This document shows, piece by piece, positions 1-7,968 of a stretch of 64,000 nucleotides of DNA. Source of the DNA: Pseudomonadota bacterium (lineage in GTDB: Bacteria; Pseudomonadota; Alphaproteobacteria; Dongiales; Dongiaceae); NCBI GenBank assembly GCA_021792365.1, contig JAJYUT010000002.1, positions 388,313 to 452,312 on the forward strand. The letters run 5' to 3'. The translations under genes were made by a program, and so were the position numbers. Position 1 is the stretch's first letter, and every line of letters starts with the position of its first letter. The notes beneath the pieces are model-generated. The model did not search any database and was not told the origin of the DNA. It saw only the letters and a program-made list of their open reading frames with translations.

Positions 1-557
1 CTGGTGATGAGGACGCAGGTGCAGCCGGTCTCGCTCCAGACAAGCTTATCTCCCGCCCCAGGGGCACCGTAATTGTAGTCGCCCGGCAAGAGCTTGCGCT
101 CGTCGATCCACAGCTCCCCGTCAAGGAGATGCAACTCCTCCACACCGGCATGGGTATGCGGCGGATAGCTTGCATTGGGCGCAAGCCGCACGAGCATACT
201 GACCCGGTGCCGGTCCTCGTCGGTCGCCAGCAGCTTGCATTCAATCCCAGGCGCCACCTGCTCCCAATCGGGCTCTGACCACGCTGGCGGTGGTGGCGGT
301 ACCGGCTGCTGACCCGTCTCCGCGGCGATCCGCAGCGCAAGGCGCCCCTGCAACGATTTTGCCGGTCGCAGCACATTCGTCGGCCAGGCAACGAACCGGT
401 CAAGGACCGGGGAGAGGCTCTCCAGCTCGCGCTGGCAATCCGGGCAGGACGCGATATGGGCCTCGGCCGCGGCAATCTCGCGCGCAGGCAGTGCTTGAGC
501 GGCGTAGGCGCACGTCGTCTCGCTCTGCGGGCAGCGGTTCCCGTCGGGTGTGGTCAT
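1..557 (-). CDS. ChrR-type anti-sigma factor with cupin domain (partial, C-terminus cut by window edge)
   Basis: This is probably the partner that holds the adjacent ECF sigma factor inactive until a stress signal is sensed. The first 50 residues carry a zinc-binding HxxxCxxC motif (H34, C38, C41), the hallmark of the ZAS anti-sigma domain. A later cupin segment contains PPHTH followed by EELH, as in the ChrR cupin domain. The ATG at 555-557 overlaps the TGA of the sigma gene (ATGA), so the two are translationally coupled. The last visible codon is at 3-5 and no stop is seen, so the gene continues off the left edge. In characterised ChrR proteins the N-terminal domain is sufficient for sigma inhibition and the cupin domain is needed for the singlet-oxygen response. 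The signal sensed here is not shown by the sequence. Confidence 0.85.
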   Translation of the reverse strand, partial: MTTPDGNRCPQSETTCAYAAQALPAREIAAAEAHIASCPDCQRELESLSPVLDRFVAWPTNVLRPAKSLQGRLALRIAAETGQQPVPPPPPAWSEPDWEQVAPGIECKLLATDEDRHRVSMLVRLAPNASYPPHTHAGVEELHLLDGELWIDERKLLPGDYNYGAPGAGDKLVWSETGCTCVLIT

Positions 558-1183
558 GGCCTCCCCTCCACGGCCAGCTTCTGCCGCAGCTTGTGCAGTC
601 CCGAGCGGATGCGTGTCTTGACGGTGCCGAGCGGCTGGTTCAGGCGCACCGCAGCCTCGGCATGCGTCAGTCCGGCAAAAAACGTCGTCTCGATCGCCTG
701 GCGCTCGTCCAGCGTGAGTGCTGCCACGGCGCTGCGCAAAGCCTCGCCCTGCTCGCGCAGCTCGAGCACGTCACGTGGATCGGCAGCAGGCTCCTCCGGC
801 GGCTGCTGCTTTTCGCCATCATGGCTGCGCTTCTTCCGGCTCTCCAAGCGCAGGCGATCAATCGATCGCGAGCGCGCCTGGTTCATGATCCATCCGAGCA
901 CCGTGCCGTTCGCCGCGTCGTACTGCGATGCGCGGCGCCAGACGTCATGGAAGACATCGACGGTGAGTTCTTCAGCGGTCTCCCGGTTGGCGGTGATCCG
1001 CAGGGCCAAGGTGAAGACGACGCGATGCGCCCTCTCATACAGCGCATGCAGCGCGGCCTGATCGCCCGCGGCAATCGACTGGACGAGCGCCGCCCAGTCC
1101 TGCTCCGGCACTGGAGCCTTGGACTTGGCGTACAGCACATCGCCTAGCGTTGCCGGCGATTTTTGTGTCCTCTCCTTGCTCAT
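554..1183 (-). CDS. ECF RNA polymerase sigma factor, RpoE/SigK (ECF11-like)
   Basis: A 209-residue extracytoplasmic-function sigma factor. Region 2 is visible as the AxxLxxLYERAHRVVF helix and the DVFHDVWRRA segment. Region 4 is visible as LTLDERQAIETTFF, then GLTHAEAA and LGTVKTRIRSGLHKLR, the helix-turn-helix that reads the -35 element. The protein directs RNA polymerase to stress promoters and, with the ChrR-like anti-sigma encoded directly downstream, resembles the singlet-oxygen-responsive pair of Rhodobacter. I chose the ATG at 1183. An in-frame ATG at 1204 and a TTG at 1237 also exist, but none has a strong Shine-Dalgarno sequence. A possible ECF-type promoter at 1211-1240 would place the transcript start between these candidates and favours 1183. 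Confidence 0.88.
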   Translation of the reverse strand: MSKERTQKSPATLGDVLYAKSKAPVPEQDWAALVQSIAAGDQAALHALYERAHRVVFTLALRITANRETAEELTVDVFHDVWRRASQYDAANGTVLGWIMNQARSRSIDRLRLESRKKRSHDGEKQQPPEEPAADPRDVLELREQGEALRSAVAALTLDERQAIETTFFAGLTHAEAAVRLNQPLGTVKTRIRSGLHKLRQKLAVEGRP

Positions 1184-1514
1184 GACCGACGACGGATGCC
1201 CCATTGGCCGAGATACTGCAAATTCTCCGCCGGTCAATCAAGACCGGTGATGGAAGATGCGCGCTTTTACCTCACCTGAAACCGCCGCGTCGCCCCGACC
1301 GCCAGCGAGATCTTGCAGGCATTCTTCGGCTCCGCTGCGGCGGCCGCAGGATTCAGCGCACAGCGCGCCACGCCCGACACGCGGCCCGCCGTCCCACTCT
1401 AGCCGCTGCCAGTGATGCGCGCAAATGCCGCTTCGCATGTCGGAACGTGGCGATTGAAATATCCCTGCAACGAGGCCAACCTGCACGGGCGAGTACGCTA
1501 GAGGATTTCCTTCC
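1184..1514. other. Intergenic region between the sigma gene and cydA
   Basis: This 331-base stretch separates divergent genes. Apart from the candidate ECF promoter and the CCGGTC/GACCGG inverted repeat at 1230-1247, I see no open frame with coding character, RNA gene or clear FNR-type box. The sequence just before cydA holds an AGAGGA element at about -14 that may act as ribosome binding site. Confidence 0.5.
1211..1240 (-). promoter_or_regulatory. Candidate autoregulatory ECF promoter upstream of the sigma gene
   Basis: On the minus strand a TGATTG element (1240-1235) is followed by an 18-base spacer and GTATCT (1216-1211). The -35 resembles the TGATC-type element of RpoE/ChrR sigma factors and the spacing fits, but the -10 match is loose. 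A perfect inverted repeat CCGGTC-N6-GACCGG (1230-1247) overlaps the -35. Position and autoregulation are inferred. Confidence 0.3.
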
Positions 1515-2909
1515 ATGGATCTCGATCCGGTCTTCCTCTCCCGCCTGCAGTTCGCCTGGGTGGTCGCCTGGCACATCCTGCTGCCGGCCTTTACGGTCGG
1601 CCTCGCCTCCTTTATCGCGGTGCTGGAAGGGCTCCACCTCGTCACGAAGCGCGAGATATACCTCCGCATCTCTATGTTCTGGATCAAGATCTTCTCCGTG
1701 TCCTTCGGCATGGGCGTGGTCTCGGGCGTGGTGATGCCGTTCCAGTTCGGCACCAACTGGAGCCGCTTTTCCGACGCCACGGCGGACATCCTCGGGCCGC
1801 TGCTCGCCTATGAGGGGCTGACGGCCTTTTTCCTGGAGGCCGCCTTCCTCGGCGTCCTGCTGTTCGGGCGCAGGCTGGTGCCGCCCTGGGCGCATTTCGC
1901 CGCGGCATTGATGGTTGCGGCAGGCACGCTGTTCTCCTCCTTCTGGATCCTTTCGGCGAATAGCTGGATGCAGACGCCGGCCGGCTACGATATCGTCGAT
2001 GGCCGCTACGTGCCGCGCGATTGGATTGAGATCATTTTCAACCCATCGTTTCCATACCGGCTGGCGCACACGGTGACTGCCTTCTATGTGACGACCGCGT
2101 TCGCGGTGGTCGGCGTGGCGGCGTGGCTGCTGCGCGGCGGGCGCTTCGTCACCGAAGCCCGCATCATGCTTTCCATGACGCTGTGGCTGCTGAGCGTCCT
2201 GGTGCCGCTGCAGATATTCATCGGCGATCTGCACGGCCTCAACACGCGCGAGCATCAGCCGACAAAGCTGGCGGCGATCGAGGCCCGCTGGGAGACGGCG
2301 CGCGAGGTCCCCCTCACATTGTTCGCCATTCCGGACGAAACGACGGAAACCAACCGTTTCGAAATCGACATCCCCTATCTGGCCAGTCTGATCCTGACGC
2401 ATAGCTGGGATGGGGAGATCAAGGGCCTGAAGGATTGGCCGCGCGAGGACCGCCCGCCGGTCGCCATTCCCTTCTTCGCGTTCCGGGTGATGGTCGGCAT
2501 CGGGCTGCTGATGCTGGCCCTGGTGGCGGCGAGCTGGTGGCTGCGCCTGCGCGGCCGGCTGTTCGACACGGGCTGGTTCCTGCGCGCGTGCCTGTGGATG
2601 GCGCCGCTCGGCTTCGTCGCCGTCCTCGCCGGCTGGATCACCACGGAGGTCGGCCGCCAGCCCTGGACCATCTACGGCCTGATGCGCACGGCGGATTCGG
2701 TGCCGCCCTCGCTCAGCGGCAGCCACGTGCTGTTCTCGCTGCTCAGCTACGTGACTGTGTATCTCATCATCTATCCGGCCGGCCTCCTGGTGATGGCGCG
2801 GATGGTGCGCAAGGGTCCCGATGCCGTCGAGGCCGATTCACCGATCGAGAGCGGGCGGCCCGAGCGGCCCACCCGTGTGCAGGTCCAGCCGGAGGGCGAA
2901 GGATCATGA
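1515..2909 (+). CDS. cydA: Cytochrome bd-type ubiquinol oxidase subunit I (cyanide-insensitive oxidase type)
   Basis: A 464-residue multi-pass membrane subunit that oxidises quinol and passes electrons through hemes b558, b595 and d to oxygen. Visible conserved residues are H20 (counterpart of E. coli H19), the acidic pair E100/E108 in YEGLTAFFLEAAF, H185 and M326 (in FRVMVGIG) as heme b558 ligands, K251/E256 of the quinol loop and GRQPW at 380-384. The protein is shorter than the roughly 520-residue E. coli subunit because the Q-loop is short, which is characteristic of the CioA branch. Its TGA overlaps the ATG of cydB. No cydX-like small subunit is evident after cydB. Expression under low oxygen or respiratory stress is likely but no regulator site was recognised. 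Confidence 0.95.
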   Translation: MDLDPVFLSRLQFAWVVAWHILLPAFTVGLASFIAVLEGLHLVTKREIYLRISMFWIKIFSVSFGMGVVSGVVMPFQFGTNWSRFSDATADILGPLLAYEGLTAFFLEAAFLGVLLFGRRLVPPWAHFAAALMVAAGTLFSSFWILSANSWMQTPAGYDIVDGRYVPRDWIEIIFNPSFPYRLAHTVTAFYVTTAFAVVGVAAWLLRGGRFVTEARIMLSMTLWLLSVLVPLQIFIGDLHGLNTREHQPTKLAAIEARWETAREVPLTLFAIPDETTETNRFEIDIPYLASLILTHSWDGEIKGLKDWPREDRPPVAIPFFAFRVMVGIGLLMLALVAASWWLRLRGRLFDTGWFLRACLWMAPLGFVAVLAGWITTEVGRQPWTIYGLMRTADSVPPSLSGSHVLFSLLSYVTVYLIIYPAGLLVMARMVRKGPDAVEADSPIESGRPERPTRVQVQPEGEGS

Positions 2910-3916
2910 CGGCCGTTCTCGACTTCGTCCCGATCTGGACGCTCATCCTCGGCGCCGGCATCTTCTTCTACGTGCTGCTCGACGGGTTCGACCTGGGGGT
3001 CGGCATGCTTTACGGCTTCGCGCCGGACGTGCGGACGCGCAACATCGTCATGAACTCGATCGCGCCGGTGTGGGACGGCAACGAGACCTGGCTGGTGCTG
3101 GGCGGCGTGGGGCTGCTGGCGGCCTTCCCGCTCGCCTTCGCCATCATCATCCCGGCACTCTACTTCCCGATCCTGGTCATGCTGCTGGCGCTGATCTTCC
3201 GCGGCGTCGCGTTCGAGTTCCGCTTCCGCGACGCGCCGCACCGTACCTTCTGGGATCACGGCTTCTGCTACGGCTCGGCAATCGCGGCCTTCGCGCAGGG
3301 CATGATGCTCGGCGCCTTCATCCAGGGCTTCGAGGTCGATGGGCGGCATTTCTCCGGCTCGGCCTTCGATTTCATCACGCCGTTCTCGCTGATGACGGGA
3401 GTCGCGCTCATGTTCGGCTATGCGCTGCTCGGCGCCGGCTGGCTGATCCTCAAGACCGAAGGCGAGATCCAGGACGCCGCCCGCCGCCGCGGCAGGATCT
3501 GCCTCATCGCCGTCCTGGTTGCCATCGTCGTGGTCAGCATCTGGACGCCCTTGATGAACGACGACGTCGCGCGCCGCTGGTTCGGCTGGCCCAACACCGT
3601 TTTCCTCGCGCCGGTTCCGATCGCGACCGCGCTGACCGCCATCCTCATCTGGCGCGCGTTGAGCGGCCGGTCGGAGGCGGGCGCCTTCATCGGCGCGGTG
3701 GTCCTGTTCACCCTCTCCTATATCGGCATCGCCATCAGCCTGTGGCCGATGATCGTGCCTTATCACTACGATTTGTGGGAGGCCGCCTCCTCCGCCCGCA
3801 CGCAGGCTTTCCTGCTGGTCGGCACCCTGTTCCTGCTGCCGGTGATCCTGGTCTATACCGGCTGGTCCTATTGGGTGTTCCGCGGCAAGGTGCGCGGCGA
3901 TGTCGGCTATCATTGA
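2906..3916 (+). CDS. cydB: Cytochrome bd-type ubiquinol oxidase subunit II
   Basis: A 336-residue membrane subunit that stabilises the heme-bearing subunit I. The N-terminal segment with LLDGFDLGVGML is the typical CydB signature, followed by the WDGNETWLV motif near residues 55-63 and several hydrophobic helices. The ATG at 2906 lies within the ATGA overlap with cydA, so the two subunits are translated in concert. A longer in-frame extension upstream exists but lies inside cydA and is a shadow. A GC-rich hairpin directly downstream (3926-3957) closes the operon. Confidence 0.95.
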   Translation: MTAVLDFVPIWTLILGAGIFFYVLLDGFDLGVGMLYGFAPDVRTRNIVMNSIAPVWDGNETWLVLGGVGLLAAFPLAFAIIIPALYFPILVMLLALIFRGVAFEFRFRDAPHRTFWDHGFCYGSAIAAFAQGMMLGAFIQGFEVDGRHFSGSAFDFITPFSLMTGVALMFGYALLGAGWLILKTEGEIQDAARRRGRICLIAVLVAIVVVSIWTPLMNDDVARRWFGWPNTVFLAPVPIATALTAILIWRALSGRSEAGAFIGAVVLFTLSYIGIAISLWPMIVPYHYDLWEAASSARTQAFLLVGTLFLLPVILVYTGWSYWVFRGKVRGDVGYH

Positions 3917-3925
3917 CAGAGAAGA

Positions 3926-3957
3926 GCCGGCCGGCGCGTGGGGATGCGCCGGCCGGC
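3926..3957. terminator. Hairpin terminator between convergent cydB and the RTX-like gene
   Basis: A perfect 12-base inverted repeat (GCCGGCCGGCGC at 3926-3937, complement at 3946-3957) surrounds an 8-base loop. There is no long T-run on either strand. It lies between the stop codons of two convergent genes, so it could end transcription in both directions. Confidence 0.7.
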
Positions 3958-3976
3958 AGGCTTGCACTCAGGGAAC

Positions 3977-6799
3977 TCAGTCGCTCAGGATCTGGGTCGC
4001 GGGATTGGCGACCAGATCGGTGATGTGATCGATAGAGCCGGTGCCGATTCCCTTGAAGGTGATCGAAGCGCCGCCGATCAAGTGCAGGACCACATCGTTC
4101 CCGGCCCCCTTGTCAACGATGCTGGCTACGAAATCCTCGTACTCACCGAAATTGCCGTCCCCGTCGCTGTCGCCCGCTTGCATGAAGGCGAGGATGTCAT
4201 TGTCCCGGTCGAAGTCGGTGATCACGTCATGGCCGGACAGCGCGGCGGCGTCCCAGAACTCAAACTTGTCGGCGCCGCCGCCGCCAGTCAGCGTGTCGCT
4301 GCCATGCCTGCCATCCAGGGCATCGTTGCCGTAGCCGCCCTTGAGAACGTTCTTGCCGTCGTTGCCGCTCAGGTGATTGTCGAGCGCATTGCCCGTGGCG
4401 TTCAATGCCGCGGAGCCTTGCAGGATAACGCTCTCCACATTCTGCGCGAGATTGGCGATGGAGACGGTACTGAAGACGACATCGATGCCCTGGCCGCTCT
4501 GCTCGACCACCTTGTCGCCGGCATTGTTGAAGTAATAGACGTCGTTCCCCGCGCCGCCGGCGAGCGTGTCGTTGAATGCGCTCGAGTAGATGCGATTGCC
4601 GTCGTCGGTTCCGGTGAAGTTCACCGCAGATGTCGCCTTGGTGAAGTGGTAGTCCTCGACATTGGCGAAGCCTTGCGTCAGGGCCGCGGTCGAGTAGACC
4701 ACGTCCCAGCCCTCGTTCGCGTTCTCGACGACGAGATCCTTGAGGTTGTCCACGTAGTAGCTATCCCAACCATCGCCGCCATGCATGGTATCGACACCCG
4801 CGCCGCCATCGAGAATGTTGTGCCCGGCATTCCCGACGATCAGATTGTTCCGCGCGTTCCCGGTGGCCTTCAACGCGGCGCCGTCAAGTACGAGATCCTC
4901 GACGTTGACCAAAGCGGCCAGGCTGAAATCAATCGATGCCTTGATCATATCCTGACCTTCACCGGTCAGCTCCACGAGCCTGTCGCCCGCGTTGTCCACG
5001 TAATAGAAGTCGTTGCCACCGCCGCCCTTCATGGTGTCCGCGCCGGCCCCGCCATCGATGTCGTTGTCGCCTTCGTTGCCGACGATGGTGTTCTTCCGCC
5101 CGTTGCCGGTGCCGGAGATGCCGCCCGCGCCCGAGGCGAGGGTGAGATTCTCGACGTTGGCGGCGAGTGTGATGCTCACCGAGCTGTGCACGGTGTCAAT
5201 GCCCTGATTGGCGCTTTCCGTGACCACATCACCGGCGCTGCCGACATAGTAGGTGTCGTTGCCCTTGCCGCCGATCAGGGTGTCGTCGCCGCCCTTGCCG
5301 TTCAGCGCATTGGCGCCGGCATTGCCGGTGAGGATGTTGGCGCCGGCGTTGCCCGTGAGCTTCAGGGCGCCCGTGCCCAGCAGCGTCGCGTTCTCCACAT
5401 TGGCGTATTTGGCCAGGTCGAGGCTGATGACCGAGCTGACCACGGTGTCGGTGCCCTCGCCCGGCTGCTCCACGACCACGTCCTTGGTGCTGTTCAGGTG
5501 GTACGTATCGTTAGCCTTGCCGCCCGCCAGCGTGTCGGCGCCGGCGCCGGACTTGATAATGTTGTCCAGGTCGTTTCCGGTGAAGTTGACCGCCGCCGCA
5601 ACCTTGCTGAAATCGTAGTTCTCGACGTTCGCCCAAGCGGCCCCGAGAGCGACCTTGCTGATGATGGTGTCCGTTCCCTCGCCCAGGAGCTCCATCACAA
5701 GGTCGCTCTGCGTGTCGACGTGATAGGTGTCGTTGCCCTTGCTACCCCACATCTCGTCGCCATTGGCTCCGCCATCGAGGATGTTGTCCGCGTGGTTGCC
5801 GAACAGGCCGTTGTTCAGCGCGTTGCCGGTCGCCTTCACCGCATTGCCGAGCAGCGACAGGTGCTCCACGTTGCCGAGCGCGGCAAGGCTGAAGTCGATC
5901 GTCGCGTTGATGTGGTCGATGCCCTGCCCCGCGCTCTCCACCACTACGTCGCCGGCGTTGTCCACGTAGTACACGTCGTTGCCCTTGCCGCCCTTCAGCG
6001 TGTCGGCACCGGCGGCGCCGTCGAGGACGTTGTCGGCCTGGTTGCCGGTGATGACGTTCTTGAGCGTGTTTCCGACACCGACCACGGCGGAGCCAGTGAG
6101 CTTCAGGTTTTCCACAAAGTCGTCCAGCGTCTCGTTGACCGAGCTGATGACCGTGTCCACGCCGCCATCGGCGCTCTCGAGGACATGGTCGCCGGCGTTG
6201 TCCACGTAGTAGGTGTCGTTCCCCTTGCCACCGGTCATCGTATCCGCGCCGCCGCGGCCATCGATGATGTTGGCAGCAGCATTGCCGATGATCTCGTTGT
6301 TGCCGGCGTTGCCGAAGGCGTTGATCGCGGCCGTGCCCCGGAGGCGGATTTCCTCGACATTGGCGTAGTTGTTGAGATCCGCCGTGAAGGTGGTCACGAT
6401 CGTGTCCCACTCCGGGCTGGCGTTCTCGATCACCACGTCCTTCGTGCTGTTGAGATAATAGGTATCGTTGCCCTTGCCGCCCGTCACCGTGTCCGCGCCC
6501 GCACCGCCCTTGATCACGTTGTCAAGCGCGTTGCCGGTGAAGGCGACACCGCCGGCCAGCTTGCTGAAGTCGTAGTTCTCGACATTCGCGAAGGCGCCGC
6601 TCAGGGCGACCGTGCTGATGACTGTGTCGATGCCCTGGTCAGCCAGTTCCACCACCACGTCGTTCGCGTGGTCGACGTAGTAGGTGTCGTTGCCCTGGCC
6701 CCCGGTCATCGTGTCCAGGCCGGCAAGGCCGTTGATGGTGTCGTTCTGCGCACCGCCGGTGAGATTGTCGTTGCCGTCGGTGCCGGTGATGTTCGCCAT
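3977..6799 (-). CDS. RTX-like calcium-binding repeat protein with C-terminal type I secretion domain
   Basis: A 940-residue acidic, Gly/Asn/Asp-rich protein made almost entirely of repeats related to hemolysin-type calcium-binding blocks (GGxGxDxhx). Ten long units begin at residues 37, 111, 194, 274, 356, 430, 514, 596, 678 and 752, each starting with a variant of NDTYYVDNAGD. From 843 the C-terminus resembles the type I secretion target domain (VITDFDRDNDIL) and contains an EF-hand loop at 877-888 (D877, D879, D881, N883, E888). No Sec signal is seen, as expected for type I export, but no secretion ABC transporter lies in the window. The ATG at 6799 is preceded by a strong GAGGAGGGG site; a longer frame upstream is unlikely. 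It is probably an extracellular or surface-layer-like structural protein; no enzymatic domain is visible. Confidence 0.85.
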   Translation of the reverse strand: MANITGTDGNDNLTGGAQNDTINGLAGLDTMTGGQGNDTYYVDHANDVVVELADQGIDTVISTVALSGAFANVENYDFSKLAGGVAFTGNALDNVIKGGAGADTVTGGKGNDTYYLNSTKDVVIENASPEWDTIVTTFTADLNNYANVEEIRLRGTAAINAFGNAGNNEIIGNAAANIIDGRGGADTMTGGKGNDTYYVDNAGDHVLESADGGVDTVISSVNETLDDFVENLKLTGSAVVGVGNTLKNVITGNQADNVLDGAAGADTLKGGKGNDVYYVDNAGDVVVESAGQGIDHINATIDFSLAALGNVEHLSLLGNAVKATGNALNNGLFGNHADNILDGGANGDEMWGSKGNDTYHVDTQSDLVMELLGEGTDTIISKVALGAAWANVENYDFSKVAAAVNFTGNDLDNIIKSGAGADTLAGGKANDTYHLNSTKDVVVEQPGEGTDTVVSSVISLDLAKYANVENATLLGTGALKLTGNAGANILTGNAGANALNGKGGDDTLIGGKGNDTYYVGSAGDVVTESANQGIDTVHSSVSITLAANVENLTLASGAGGISGTGNGRKNTIVGNEGDNDIDGGAGADTMKGGGGNDFYYVDNAGDRLVELTGEGQDMIKASIDFSLAALVNVEDLVLDGAALKATGNARNNLIVGNAGHNILDGGAGVDTMHGGDGWDSYYVDNLKDLVVENANEGWDVVYSTAALTQGFANVEDYHFTKATSAVNFTGTDDGNRIYSSAFNDTLAGGAGNDVYYFNNAGDKVVEQSGQGIDVVFSTVSIANLAQNVESVILQGSAALNATGNALDNHLSGNDGKNVLKGGYGNDALDGRHGSDTLTGGGGADKFEFWDAAALSGHDVITDFDRDNDILAFMQAGDSDGDGNFGEYEDFVASIVDKGAGNDVVLHLIGGASITFKGIGTGSIDHITDLVANPATQILSD
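4274..6691 (-). repeat. Higher-order tandem repeat (ABCD-ABCD-AB) inside the RTX-like gene
   Basis: Four unit types recur in order. A units are exactly 74 residues (residues 37, 356 and 678) and contain ENYDFSK-like motifs. B units are 83, 84 and 91 residues. C units are 80 and 82. D units are 82 and 82 and contain IDFSLAAL. Blocks: ABCD at 6691-5735, ABCD at 5734-4769, AB at 4768-4274. Starts are offset by 319 and 322 residues, consistent with duplication of a roughly 960-base segment. Confidence 0.8.
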
Positions 6800-7209
6800 G
6801 TTCCCCTCCTCAAGAGCCGGGCTGCCCGTTGCGGGCGCCGCTGCGTTGGCGAGGAACCTATGGTCGCGTTGTTTCTGTCGTATTTCGCGAAGCGCGTTTT
6901 TCGGTTTCAATTGTTTCAGAAAGTGGCTTTCCTGGGGAAATCAGGGACGATTGCACACCGATCTGCTTGCATTCAGGCGGGCCCGGTACGAATCGTGTGG
7001 CTTTAGGTGTTTGCGCCTATCGCCAGGGTGAGCCAAACAAGCGCGCCATAATTCGTTTCATTCGCACTCGAACCTGAACGATTATTCATTGGAATTCAGG
7101 CACTTGCTCCGGATTCAAGGGCTGAGCTAGGGTCGTGCCCACGAATCCGGCGGAGCAGCCCCGTTCACCGCGCATGCTTCGCCCGTGGGGGGATCGCGAG
7201 CTTGGGGAC
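6800..7209. other. Divergent regulatory region between the RTX-like gene and the response regulator
   Basis: This 410-base region is visibly richer in A and T than its surroundings, especially 6860-7110, which suits promoters. The RTX-like gene has a strong ribosome binding site at its start. I see no gene or RNA that I can support, and no single operator repeat that stands out. The end of the region depends on the response regulator start, which could lie as early as a GTG at 7135. Confidence 0.5.
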
Positions 7210-7968
7210 ATGACCGACGCCGGGTCAGCGGCTTTCCGCCAAGTCATCATCGTCGATGATGAGCCCGGCCTGCGCGAGATGGTCGGGGAGTATCTGTCGA
7301 ATCACGGCTTCAAGGTGCGCGGCGCGGCCAGCAGCGCGGCATTCGATGCGCTGTTCGCCGAGCAGCCCGCTGATCTGGTGCTGCTGGACGTCAATCTCGG
7401 TCCGGAGGACGGCTTCGCGATCGCGCGCCGGCTGCGGGCGGAACGTCCCCATCTTGCCATCATCATGCTGACCGCCATGGGCGAGGTGGTGGACCGCGTC
7501 GTCGGGCTGGAACTCGGCGCAGACGACTACGTGACAAAGCCGTTCGACTTGCGCGAGCTCCGGGCCCGCATCCGCACCGTCCTGCGGCGCAGCGGCGGCA
7601 AGACGTCCGCCTCGGCCGCACCCCCTGCCGGCGAACAGCGAGAGCTGGTTGCCTTCGGCGCCAAGAGCCTGGACCTGTCGAAGCGTTGCCTGGTCGATGG
7701 CGAAGGCCGCGAGGAGAAGCTGACCGCCATGGAGTTCGACCTGCTGAAGGCCTTCGCCCACCATCCCAACCGCGTGCTGAGCCGCGACCAGCTCCTCGAT
7801 CTCGCCCACCAGCGCAGCATGGACCCGTTCGACCGCAGCATCGACATCCGCGTCACGCGTATCCGGCGCAAAATCGAGGAACAGCCGGACAAGCCAGAGG
7901 TGATCAAGACCGTCCGCGGCAGCGGCTACATTTTCCTGCCCCCGAAGCCGAACGAGAGCGACCGATGA
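7210..7968 (+). CDS. OmpR/PhoB-family response regulator
   Basis: A DNA-binding response regulator of 252 residues. The receiver domain (about 10-125) shows the acidic pair D16/D17, phosphoacceptor D60 in LVLLDVNLG, T88 and K110 (VTKPF). The winged-helix output domain follows, with LTAMEFDLLKAF, NRVLSRDQLLDL and VRGSGYIF. I chose the ATG at 7210, which gives a normal length. An in-frame ATG at 7174 and a GTG at 7135 are alternatives; none has a well-spaced ribosome site. Its TGA overlaps the ATG of the histidine kinase gene, so the pair forms one two-component system. The divergent RTX-like gene is a plausible but unproven target. Confidence 0.9.
   Translation: MTDAGSAAFRQVIIVDDEPGLREMVGEYLSNHGFKVRGAASSAAFDALFAEQPADLVLLDVNLGPEDGFAIARRLRAERPHLAIIMLTAMGEVVDRVVGLELGADDYVTKPFDLRELRARIRTVLRRSGGKTSASAAPPAGEQRELVAFGAKSLDLSKRCLVDGEGREEKLTAMEFDLLKAFAHHPNRVLSRDQLLDLAHQRSMDPFDRSIDIRVTRIRRKIEEQPDKPEVIKTVRGSGYIFLPPKPNESDR

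Noticed and set aside
4274..6691. CRISPR-like or satellite repeat
   Set aside because: The periodicity is at protein level with variable DNA and unit lengths of 74-91 codons. There are no short identical repeats with unique spacers.
3938..7006. A 1022-codon open frame on the plus strand opposite the RTX-like gene
   Set aside because: It mirrors the periodic GC-rich repeats of the real gene, lacks domain character and has no ribosome site. It is an antisense shadow of the repeat structure.
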